Assembly (NCBI RefSeq): GCF_001311375.1
Contig: NZ_BBAS01000002.1
Coordinates: 1-64,000, forward strand
Source of the DNA: Limosilactobacillus equigenerosi DSM 18793 = JCM 14505
GTDB lineage: Bacteria > Bacillota > Bacilli > Lactobacillales > Lactobacillaceae
Reading direction: 5' to 3'
Length of the DNA stretch: 64,000 nt
The notes below the pieces were generated by a model that worked only from the letters and a program-made list of their open reading frames with translations, did no database searches and had not been told where the DNA came from. How positions within the stretch are numbered: the stretch's first letter is position 1; the number at the start of each line of letters is the position of its first letter. Below are positions 8,591 through 16,476 of this stretch, in pieces. The position numbers and the translations under genes were made by a program.

Positions 8591-9477
8591 ATGAACTTAA
8601 CTACATTAAAATACTTTATTTCTGTGGCATCTCTCGGTTCAATTACTGAAGCTGCTAAAGAAGCTTATGTCAGCCAATCTGCCGTCAGCAAAACTATCAA
8701 GCAACTTGAAGAAGAAATTGACGTTAAACTATTCGACCGCGAAGGTAGAACGATTAAATTGAATCAACAAGGTAAACTTTTCTATTCTTACGTTTCTGAT
8801 AGCTTAAATCTACTTGATAGAGGAATTAAGGCTGTTCAAGGTTCTAAAAATATCGATCAAAGCCCATTGAATGTTCTATTTACTGTAGCTTCGCCTTTAA
8901 TTTCTAAAATAATTTTACGAATGCAGGAAGTATTACCCAACATTAGCTTGAATATTCATCAAAAAAATATTTTCGCCAAAGATTTAGAGCAATTTGACTT
9001 TATTATTTCCACTACTAAGATCCCTAACTTTAATAGCATCCCCATCACTACTGAGGAATTACTAATTGGGGCCAAAAAGGAAGCCTTCCTAACAGGGATT
9101 TTATTGAGCTAAAAGATTTAGAAAAATATGTTTTTGTTGGTTTGGATAAAGAAGCCGAACTGCAGCAAACTATCGACCAATTTTTAATCGCTCATAATAT
9201 TATGCTCAATTATCAATATCAATCAGATGAACCCGCAACGGTACGGCAGCTAATTGCTAACGGAATCGGAATAGGTTTTATCCCCGCTATTAGCTGGCAG
9301 GATTTTGAAACACAAAATATTACTAAAATTCATATTTATCCAGAAACACCTCATCGCACAATTTATTTAAACTCGCCTCATCACAATTTGACTGATGCAC
9401 AACGCCTTTTTAGCAACGAAATAGCCAATGTTTTTTTTACAAGAACGAGAGCATGCTCAACAATAATTTTTAATTAA
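8591..9477 (+). CDS. mdcR: LysR-type regulator, probable MdcR (frameshifted in this sequence)
   Basis: Transcription factor divergently oriented from the mdc operon, so probably its regulator responding to malonate or a derivative. The N-terminal winged helix-turn-helix is typical: LKYFISVASLGSITEAA, SQSAVSKTIKQLEEE, LFDREGR. The effector-binding half follows after a frame break at a run of five A (9074-9078); six would restore GAKKGSLPNRDFIELKDL. A second slip in a run of eight T near 9431-9438 probably alters the end; with seven T the protein would finish NVFLQEREHAQQ at about 9466. I use the ATG at 8591, with AGGTGA just upstream. Total length is about 290 residues, normal for the family. 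Confidence 0.8.
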
Positions 9478-9561
9478 CCCTTTGCATTTTTGAAAAAAAA
9501 CCGGTAAATTAAACTTGAACTTCTTTTGGACCTCACAATTCAAAAGAAAAGAGGGCTTCAT

Positions 9562-10671
9562 ATGAAAAGATATCAGTTTAAAAGTTATCACACGGCTGAT
9601 ATTGGTGATTATTTAAAAGTATTTGCTTGTACGGCTGTGATGTCACAGCCGATCATGTCAATGATCATGGGCGCGAATCAGTCAACTAATATACAAGACA
9701 TCTTTGGTGTTTTCTACAATCTGGTTAAATACACTGCTCCAGCCTTTATTTTTGGGATTCTGTATACCACTATTCGAACTAATGATGAGCAAGGCAATTT
9801 TTCTTATCAAAAGCACATGCGGAGTAATTGGTCGAACTTATTTGTTCCGACCATCTGGTGGACTTTAATTTATTTATTGGGAATGCCATGGTTGCAACAG
9901 GTTAATAAATTCAATAACTTTGGCTCATTCTGCTGGCACTTTATCAATGGTAATGCGGCACCGTACTTGTGGTACAACACGATGATGCTGCAATTTATTA
10001 TTTTGATGCCAATCTTTTGGGGATTAAGCCGCTATGTAGGACACAACTTAACACGCGGAATTTGGGTCGCAGTTATCACTTTTGTACTCTATTTTGCTTG
10101 GCTTTGGTTTTATGATTATTACGTCTTCCACGGCGTACACGAACATGATTGGTATCTGCTAGATCGTATTTTCATTTCATTCTTTATTTATGGTGTATAT
10201 GGTATGCTAGCCTGGCAATTGCGCGGTCAATACAATCGGTTAGTCACTAAGTTCTGGTGGCTAATCGCAATCGCATTTGTTGGCTGCTTCATTTGGACTA
10301 ACATTGAATTACAAAAGTTTGGTCATCCAATCAACTTAAACAATGCACCATATTACAAGCCTTCAATGACACTCTACTGTTTGGCAGTTATTGCGCTAGT
10401 TTCCGCATTTTGCTTGCATCAAGTGCGGAAGAATTCACAGACTAGTTTAAACGTTTTCCACTTCTTAGCCACTTATGCCTATCGTGCATATCTGTCTAAT
10501 GTTTTTTGGAATCAATTAATCTGGCGCGGACTTAATATGCAATATCATGCCACTTATCATCCAATCTTAACCCTATTTGGCACATGGATTTTAACCTGGA
10601 TTCTGTCATTTACTTCTGCGTATTGCTTACATGTCTGGTGGATGAAAGCGAAGACGTTGATTTTAAGGTAA
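9562..10671 (+). CDS. Membrane acyltransferase family protein (acyltransferase-3 type)
   Basis: About 369 residues with roughly ten hydrophobic segments, an integral membrane protein. The N-terminal pattern DYLKVFACTAVMSQP, the following NLVKYTAPAFIFGILYTT and the C-terminal AYRAYLSNVFWNQ match membrane acyltransferases common in lactobacilli, which modify cell-surface polymers; the exact acceptor is unknown. I take the ATG at 9562, because GAGG lies 7-8 bases upstream; the longer ORF start has no support. It follows mdcR on the same strand and ends just before the right direct repeat. A role in malonate use is possible only by position; it is not a known malonate transporter. Confidence 0.75.
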   Translation: MKRYQFKSYHTADIGDYLKVFACTAVMSQPIMSMIMGANQSTNIQDIFGVFYNLVKYTAPAFIFGILYTTIRTNDEQGNFSYQKHMRSNWSNLFVPTIWWTLIYLLGMPWLQQVNKFNNFGSFCWHFINGNAAPYLWYNTMMLQFIILMPIFWGLSRYVGHNLTRGIWVAVITFVLYFAWLWFYDYYVFHGVHEHDWYLLDRIFISFFIYGVYGMLAWQLRGQYNRLVTKFWWLIAIAFVGCFIWTNIELQKFGHPINLNNAPYYKPSMTLYCLAVIALVSAFCLHQVRKNSQTSLNVFHFLATYAYRAYLSNVFWNQLIWRGLNMQYHATYHPILTLFGTWILTWILSFTSAYCLHVWWMKAKTLILR

Positions 10672-10676
10672 AAAAG

Positions 10677-10708
10677 GCGCTACTTCTGATTTTTTTCAGA
10701 AGTAACGC
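10677..10708 (+). terminator. Hairpin terminator after the acyltransferase gene
   Basis: GCGCTACTTCTGA (10677-10689) pairs with TCAGAAGTAACGC (10696-10708) with one mismatch, around a T-rich loop, 5 bases after the stop codon. There is no long T tract behind it, so strength is uncertain. Confidence 0.6.
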
Positions 10709-10840
10709 TTGTTCTACCACTAGTCAAGTAAAACTTTGATACATAAGCGATAAGTTTTTAATAACTTAACTATTTTAAACTTGTCGATTTTAAATTTGAT
10801 TACAAATGTTCAAATTTAGGTACACCAAAAAGACCTTAAG

Positions 10841-10966
10841 TATTTTAAAACAAAATAGTAACCAATAATGCCACCTAGTTAGTCAAAAACTAACTGGGTG
10901 GCATTTTATTACTTTAAATCCCGAAAAAAATATACTTACCTTTTCCGTGACCGGTAACTGGTTTAA
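10841..10966. repeat. Right copy of the ~123-bp direct repeat flanking the malonate island
   Basis: Same sequence and orientation as 1061-1183. It includes the hairpin terminator (10867-10905) and the 3' end of a Fic-type gene. It differs from the left copy by a few bases and by two extra A residues in the poly-A run, which change the last codons of the encoded remnant. Confidence 0.9.
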
Positions 10967-11171
10967 TAACCTGGTGCACCAACATCACTCTTAATAATTC
11001 TGAAGCTCGCGACGCTTTAATTCCCAAACCATTCATGACATCAGACCGTCCAAAAATTATTTGATCCCTAAATTTCGTCGCTAATTTTGTGATTTGATGA
11101 CCGGTTTTGGGTGGAAAAATATTATCAATGTCCGGTTTCATTTGTTTCCTAAACTTACCGATAATATGCAA
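10914..11171 (-). pseudogene. 3' remnant of a Fic-family or related protein (C-terminal winged helix)
   Basis: 85 codons. The C-terminal half reads as the DNA-binding tail often fused to Fic domains: FGRSDVMNGLGIKASRASEL, then VMLVHQVIKPVTGHGKGKY. The catalytic Fic core (HPFxxGNGR) is absent, so only a fragment is left. The right direct repeat covers its last codons; the left repeat (1137-1183) carries only this tail. The final residues differ between the copies (here FFGI, at the left RNLK), because this copy has two more A residues. It diverges from the yjdF transcript. Confidence 0.6.
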
Positions 11172-11261
11172 TGCTCGATAGTAATTTTTCAGGGTAAGTC
11201 CTTCCTTAAAAATAAAAATAATTTTAAAGTTAAACTATTAAAAAACTGTGTTATTATACAT

Positions 11262-11367
11262 AGGAAAGTAAAAACACGGTTCGGTTGGTAGTCCGAACAT
11301 CAGTACCCACTGATCAGTATCCTTCCCTCCAGGATGTCCCACTTTCTTAGTCTAATTTAAGGAGGGG
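11262..11367 (+). promoter_or_regulatory. Candidate yjdF riboswitch with overlapping ribosome-binding site
   Basis: The 5' region of yjdF can fold as a closed multi-stem structure: GAAAGT (11264-11269) pairs with ACTTTC (11341-11346); inside, GTTCGG (11279-11284) pairs with CCGAAC (11293-11298) and ATCCT (11318-11322) with AGGAT (11330-11334). The loop of the last hairpin carries CCCTCC, complementary to GGAGGG of the yjdF Shine-Dalgarno (11361-11366). The yjdF motif is a known riboswitch class that precedes yjdF homologues and responds to azaaromatic compounds. I infer membership from position and architecture; I could not run a covariance model. Confidence 0.65.
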
Positions 11368-11369
11368 AC

Positions 11370-11818
11370 ATGATGGTTACTCAATCTTGTCTAACAATTA
11401 TTTTTGATGGTAGTTTTTACAAAGCTATTTTAGAATGTCATGATGATGTTAACTATTCAGTTGCATCCGTTACCCTTGGCAGTTCAATACCAAAGATGTC
11501 ATTAATCCTAAAACTGGTAAATCAGGATTATCAACGATTTCATTTTCATCATGAACCAAACGGAACGCCAATCGTTACGAAACACATTAACCCAAACGTG
11601 CCCAACGATTAGCCAATCGGACAATGCGGTCTCATGGCATTAGTACTAAAGCCCAAAGTACCCTACAAAACCAATTTGAGGAACGAAAAAGGTTACGTAA
11701 AGCAAAACACACTACTGAAAAACAATTAGCACAAGAGCTTCGTTACCAAAAACGAGTAGCTAAGCATCGCAAAAAAAACATCGTGGTCATTAATGTTATG
11801 CATGGTCGTTACTATTGA
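11370..11818 (+). CDS. yjdF: YjdF family protein, DUF2992 (frameshifted in this sequence)
   Basis: About 149 residues once a single missing C near 11592 is allowed for (the frame should read HINPKRAQRLANRTMR). The N-terminal LTIIFDG and YSVASVTLGSS, the central NPKRAQR and the very basic tail (STKAQSTLQNQFEERKRLR, then RYQKRVAKHRKK) match the YjdF/DUF2992 family. Its molecular function is unclear; members are linked by their riboswitch to response to azaaromatic molecules. The start is the ATG at 11370 or the adjacent one at 11373; the latter has better spacing from AAGGAGG. The stop codon lies inside the terminator hairpin. Confidence 0.8.
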
Positions 11819-11833
11819 CGACCATGTTTTATT
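11801..11833 (+). terminator. Rho-independent terminator of yjdF
   Basis: CATGGTCGT (11801-11809) pairs perfectly with ACGACCATG (11818-11826), 8-nt loop, followed by TTTTATTTTT. It overlaps the last codons of yjdF. Confidence 0.85.
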
Positions 11834-11918
11834 TTTGCCTAAAAAAGTTGATATCTAGTTTCAGTACCTCAATTAGCTAGAATCGTAAAACAAAACTTCC
11901 TACCAACTTGGAAAGCAA

Positions 11919-11965
11919 AAAAGTGTACTAATTCCAATTGTCAAAAGAGGAATCCGTACACTTTT
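11919..11965. repeat. Long imperfect inverted repeat
   Basis: AAAAGTGTAC (11919-11928) pairs with GTACACTTTT (11956-11965); inner arms ATTCC/GGAAT extend the stem. It lies in a gene-poor stretch (11827-12282) with only a methyltransferase relic beyond it. It could be a second terminator or the end of a lost insertion sequence; no target duplication is obvious. Confidence 0.5.
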
Positions 11966-12002
11966 AATCTATTCATAATACCATAACACTGGCGTTTTCA
12001 GG

Positions 12003-12065
12003 CTATTCATCTGTACGTTCAAGCACCGTTACGATCTCAACATGCCACGAGATCAGTTGATCAAT
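12003..12065 (-). pseudogene. Relic of the 3' end of an RlmD-type 23S rRNA methyltransferase gene
   Basis: On the minus strand the frame reads IDQLISWHVEIVTVLERTDE and then a TAG stop (12003-12005). It aligns with the last residues of the intact rlmD product encoded at 16477-17853 (VDQFPQTTHVESVTLLERTEID). Nucleotide similarity is also evident. Only about 20 codons remain. The segment between this relic and the intact gene is the decayed accessory zone. Confidence 0.65.
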
Positions 12066-12282
12066 TACACATTCTTAATTAACCGCTAGTTAAGGCGGTT
12101 TGGGCTATCCAACTAAAAGCAGTACATCCGTTTACTCGAATCTAAAATGTTGAATCTTGAAGGATTTTAGTGATGGATAGTAGTTCACGGATTTTGTTGG
12201 TTTGTGGGAAAACTTATCTATATTGAACAGTGATATGTGTATTTTTTATAATCATGAAATACCTTTAATATTAAAGTTGATA

Positions 12283-13275
12283 TTAGCTATTTTTTTCCTC
12301 ATTTAATATTTTCAGCACATCAACAATTTTAGGCACAGTGATAATTTCTGACGCATCAACATCCCAATTATTTTCGTTAATCTTTTTACTATTTGTAACC
12401 CCATGATAAATCCTGGAACTATAGCCTTTTGATTCACACAATTTAATCATTTGATTTATTTTTTTCTTTGTTTTCATCAAAGAATTTTCTACCTGCATCT
12501 AGATATAGATACTGAATTCCTAAAAAATAATTTTCTAAATGCGGCATTATTGACAGGTTCCTATCATTTTCAAAAAAAGTTAGCTGATGTTTTTGTTTTG
12601 TGATAGAAATTATTATCCAGTACTGATTTGTTGAGATAAATATCCTTTTTTTAATTTGCCATTATCAACTATGTGTTCATTAATTTTACCAATAATAAAT
12701 ATTTTATGCTGCGCTATATTCCTAAGATGATATCCAATTCTATAAGACACGAATCGATCAAACATCCCATGCTCAAATTCAAGCCATTTTTGATAATATT
12801 CAGAGCTTAAATTACTTTTGGTCCAATTTTCTAAATAATTAATAATCAGTCTAGAATCCGAGAGGAAGTCAATTATTGCCCTAGCCACATGGGTATGAGA
12901 TTCGACCGTATTTTCTAGTCGATTAATACTGAATATTAAATAATCATGTGCATCATTACCAATATAGAAAATATGAACTAACTGATTTAATAACCCCAAA
13001 GTTTATGCAAAAGTATGTGCAAGTTCTCTGTCATCACTATCTAAATCCCTGTTTAGTTTTATACTCATTGTCATATTTGGAAGTGTCACCATAAAAAAAA
13101 TGGTATTTTTTCTGCACCATTTCCGTCCAATGTATCATTCGAGTTCAATCTACTTATACCTTCCCATCACAATATCTTTAACTTTTTGCAGATAATTATC
13201 AGTATATTCAAATATAAACAATTAACTATCAATGACAACCAGCATAACTTTCCCCTTATCTCCCAATTTTTATAA
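12283..13275 (-). pseudogene. Decayed HEPN-like hypothetical gene
   Basis: About 330 codons can be stitched across frames on the minus strand. From 5' to 3': GDKGKVMLVVID, stop TAA at 13222-13224, YTDNYLQKVKDIVM, a slip near 13155, LDGNGAEKIPFF, a slip in the T8 run near 13098, NRDLDSDDRELAHTFA, stop TAA at 13003-13005, then 128 intact codons, a slip near 12640, ENDRNLSIMPHLENYF, and a slip at an A7 run near 12456 leading into the last 60 codons. The segment YHLRNIAQH has the RNxxxH pattern of HEPN RNase domains. Two in-frame stops besides the slips show real decay. A defence role is inference. The gene is AT-rich compared with its core neighbours. Confidence 0.55.
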
Positions 13276-13435
13276 ATGGTATTACTAATAAGGCCTAAAT
13301 AGGCAACGTCACCTATGGATATTTAATATATTAATAACAAATCAAGATAACTAATTCAATAACGTTACTATAATTAACAAACTAAATTTGGTCCCCTGTC
13401 AATAAAATGTACAAATTAAATGGAGACTTTTGTGA

Positions 13436-14505
13436 CTATGCAGCTTGTAATTTATAATGCTTTAATTGGCAATCTTCCTCAAACGTTTTTGGCGATTTAA
13501 ATCCGCAATGGCTATGAATTCTGACAGTGTTGTAAAAAGTTTCAATGTACTCAAAAACCAACCGCCGAGCTTCGTGATAACTATAGATGTTGAATTAATT
13601 TAACCATTATCGCTTAATAAGCGCATGAAATGACTCGATACAAGCGTTGTCCCATGGATAATCCTTCTTAGAGTAAGACAAGGTAAATCCACATGTTGCA
13701 GCCATATAAGCCGTTGATGTAAACTGGCTACCACGATCACTATGCATAATTAGCGGACGAGTTACGTTGCGCCTGCGCTTAGCTCGCCCAATAAGCGATA
13801 CAACATTACTTACTTCAAGATTATCAGACAGGTCCCAGGCAATAATTTTGCGCGAAAACAAATCCATGATAGATGTAGGATACACAAAGCCCTTACGTGT
13901 CGAAATATACGTCGTATCAATACACCAAGCAGCGTTTGGTGCATCGGGATTAAACTGTTCATCAAGTAGGTTAATAAGCTTTGAAGAGTAGTTTGAATTT
14001 TGTGTAGTAGCTACCCATGGCTTGATGTAAATGGTCTTGATTCCTAATTCTCGTATGTATAATCCCACTGTCCTAACCGATATATTATACCCAGCTTTCC
14101 TTAATTCTTGGGTAATTTTAGGCGCACCATAAACACATCGAAACTTCTTCCAAATTCTAAGAATTTCGTTCTTAATGACTTGTTTTTGATTTTTGGACTC
14201 AAGTATAGGACGTCGAATGGTGTCATAGTAATTTAACCGTGATAAGTCTAGGTTTTTAATCACCCAAGAGGCTGAAGAATATTCCGGTCCTTTTTTTTAC
14301 AAGTTTTACCAACGATGTCATAAATGACCTCATTGCACTCAGCTACCCCAGAATCCTTATAGTTTTTTTAAGACTTCAATAGCTCCTTTGGCATCACGTA
14401 ATTCACGCTTTAACCGTGCGTTTTTCTTTTCAATATCACTGGCATAATTACCAGAACCAATTCTAACCCCAAACCTTTGTGATTTACTGTTTCTAAAATT
14501 GTTCT
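13436..14505 (-). mobile_element. Degenerate IS3-family insertion element (orfA remnant and orfB)
   Basis: orfA remnant at about 14343-14505 (coiled-coil tail KKNARLKRELRDAKGAIEVL; one A missing in the terminal run; 5' end lost). orfB at 13436-14333 is an integrase-core transposase with DDE residues at WCIDTTYIST, MHSDRGSQFTS and ACIESFHALIKR. orfB is broken by a one-base slip in a T8 run near 14291-14298 and by two in-frame TAA codons just after ALIKR (13604-13606 and 13595-13597), after which the same frame still reads YHEARRLVFEYIETFYNTVR. One terminal sequence may lie near 13388; the other end is missing. The element is inactive. Confidence 0.85.
13607..14263 (-). pseudogene. IS3-family transposase orfB, intact central part
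   Basis: Longest uninterrupted section of orfB. It has the helix-turn-helix-like N-terminal part (RCVYGAPKITQELRKAGYNI) and the rve catalytic core with its two Asp and Glu residues. The product stops six residues after the catalytic Glu, because of the TAA at 13604-13606, so it lacks the C-terminal part of the core. It would cut and join DNA ends of its own element if whole. Confidence 0.85.
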
Positions 14506-14553
14506 ATTCAATTAGACAAACTGGGATTTATGAAGCTGAATTTATCTACGAAT

Positions 14554-15507
14554 TTATCTATTAAAGATTTTATCCATATTTGAATAAAATAAGGGTAAAT
14601 CCAAATTTTCTTGCTTCCCAGCATCATAAATACTTTTACATCCATACATAATGTCTTTTACATCATTATGTAACGTCATAATTCTGCTTGTGAGCTCATT
14701 TCCTGCAAACATTCGTTTCATTATCATACCTGCGACAGCAGAAGGTATTTTGTAAGGAAGAAGTTCATTTTTATATAATTTCAAATTGACCCCTCTAGCT
14801 TTTACTACTTTAACAGTTTCTCTTACCGATTTCACTGCTATAGATAATGCGTGGGAATCTCTCATAAGATTAATCGCAAGCTGTTTTGGGTCATCAATTT
14901 TTCCTGCTCGTGCAGCAGTAGAAGTAACACCTGCATTTATTGCCATGTGAATCCATATCCATTCCACCATATCATAAGGAACTTCTGTTTTTAGGTCTGT
15001 AGATTTAAGAAGTTCTATCAAATCTCTATAGTTTGGAATGCTTGCTTTTTCCTTGCTTTCAAGCATTATATGGTCAAATAGAACACAGTTCAACTCTTGC
15101 TGTATCATACTTCCACCAGCAGTAGGAAATCCTATAATGTATTTAAAATTACCTACTATTTCTTCAATCTCTTTGCGACTGTTCCAAAAGTTACAGAATA
15201 ATATCAAACTTCCCGTAATGTTGTTTTGCGAAAGTGTTGCTATAGCATCTTTTATTTTTCCGCGTGAAACACTCAAAAGAATAAAGTCATAACTTGTATC
15301 CGGTTTTGCAAGATTTACAGTGTATGTATCTGTTTTTTCTTCTCCCTTATTATTATAACGTCCGTCTAATATAGTTATATTCAGCTTTGCTGGAACATTT
15401 TGTTTTTTATTTTCCCTAACTAAATGCTCAATCTGATGTCCTGCTTTTTGAAATACATATCCATAAGTTGTACCTATCACACCTAAGCCTAAAATACATA
15501 TTTTCAA
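14554..15507 (-). CDS. Ketopantoate reductase-like (PanE/ApbA family) oxidoreductase
   Basis: 317 residues, intact. The N-terminal Rossmann dinucleotide site is MKICILGLGVIGTTYG, and a PanE-like C-terminal helical domain follows (MVEWIWIHMAINAG, then ELLPYKIPSAVAGM). PanE uses NADPH to reduce 2-dehydropantoate to pantoate in coenzyme A synthesis. Several positions depart from the canonical enzyme (for example TAGGSM in place of the usual central motif), so the substrate may differ. The gene is AT-rich, isolated between an IS remnant and a broken membrane protein gene, and lacks pathway neighbours, which suggests acquisition by transfer. A short ribosome-binding site (GGAGG) precedes the ATG. 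Confidence 0.75.
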   Translation of the reverse strand: MKICILGLGVIGTTYGYVFQKAGHQIEHLVRENKKQNVPAKLNITILDGRYNNKGEEKTDTYTVNLAKPDTSYDFILLSVSRGKIKDAIATLSQNNITGSLILFCNFWNSRKEIEEIVGNFKYIIGFPTAGGSMIQQELNCVLFDHIMLESKEKASIPNYRDLIELLKSTDLKTEVPYDMVEWIWIHMAINAGVTSTAARAGKIDDPKQLAINLMRDSHALSIAVKSVRETVKVVKARGVNLKLYKNELLPYKIPSAVAGMIMKRMFAGNELTSRIMTLHNDVKDIMYGCKSIYDAGKQENLDLPLFYSNMDKIFNR

Positions 15508-15625
15508 ATTTAGATCCTCCTTTAGTTCTTTGTATTAATTATAACCGATTTCGAATCTCTTTTTACCTTGTCCAATTTTTATTCTAACCCCAGGGCTTTT
15601 TTTTGTACATATTCCTAAACTATCT

Positions 15626-16297
15626 CTATATGGTTTTTTTTCTTAAGTATTCAATGCATCTCTGAAATCGTTCCATATATGTGTGATTATTAACTTCATA
15701 ATAGTTTAAATAATCAACTTTATCAAAAACCTCAAGAGTAGCCTCACCGCTTAAAAGATTTTTATATACTAACATGATTAAATGATATGATCCATCGATT
15801 CCTAAAATAAGGTGCATCATATACGTTGAACCACCATTTTATTCAGGACACAATGCTTCAATACTATTTGGCGCCACAAGTACTTTCTTTTGTTTTACCG
15901 GTGACCATTTAACTGTATTAACCAAATCACCAAGATTCACATGAACAGCATCAAACTTTTTGTATGGATGATCATCATTTTCGCCTTTAATCGGATACGG
16001 AAAGAGCATGTACGTTCGTTGTATGGACCCTGAATTTACGTAAATTCTTAATTGTGGAACTCTAACGTGAAGCTTCTTTCCATCAATTACCACGCCTACT
16101 TCTTTATAGATGATACTTTTTTTACCTTCATATACCTCCAAATTAATTGCTAATTTACCCCTCAGATCATTTTTCAAAATTGTTGAACGAGCATAGTATA
16201 CTGCACATCCTGATATTATTAACGAAAATACACTAATTCCTGTGGTAATATTCATTCTTAGATTACATCTTCCTTGTACAAATCCCGAATAGACCAT
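15626..16297 (-). pseudogene. Membrane-anchored hypothetical protein gene with an in-frame stop
   Basis: Two consecutive ORFs (152 and 64 codons) are in the same frame and separated by a single TAA at 15839-15841, so this is one gene of about 220 codons with a nonsense mutation. The N-terminal part has one hydrophobic helix (GISVFSLIISGCAVYYA) and then a polar, probably extracellular or cytosolic, beta-rich region (VRVPQLRIYVNSGS). The tail reads GIDGSYHLIMLVYKN. I do not recognise the family. The best start may be the ATG of MNITTG rather than the far upstream one. Composition is AT-rich like the surrounding accessory zone. Confidence 0.5.
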
Positions 16298-16476
16298 TGA
16301 AATCTATTTCGAAAAAGTTGCACTCTTGCTTTTTGAGTGTGTTAAAAAGCACCTGGACTAAGTCACTTCATTAAAATCTACTCATTTTAAACACAAAACA
16401 AGCATCTAAAATATCCCATTATGTTGACCTAAATCGCACTTTATGTAACGCGACCCTACCAACCCTTCACCAAATT

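Noticed and set aside
9562-10671. Membrane protein after mdcR as the malonate transporter
   Set aside because: Its sequence pattern fits membrane acyltransferases, not MdcF, MdcLM or MadLM; position alone is not enough.
13607-14263. Active insertion sequence
   Set aside because: orfB has two in-frame stops after ALIKR, a slip near its start, and orfA is truncated, so the element cannot move by itself.
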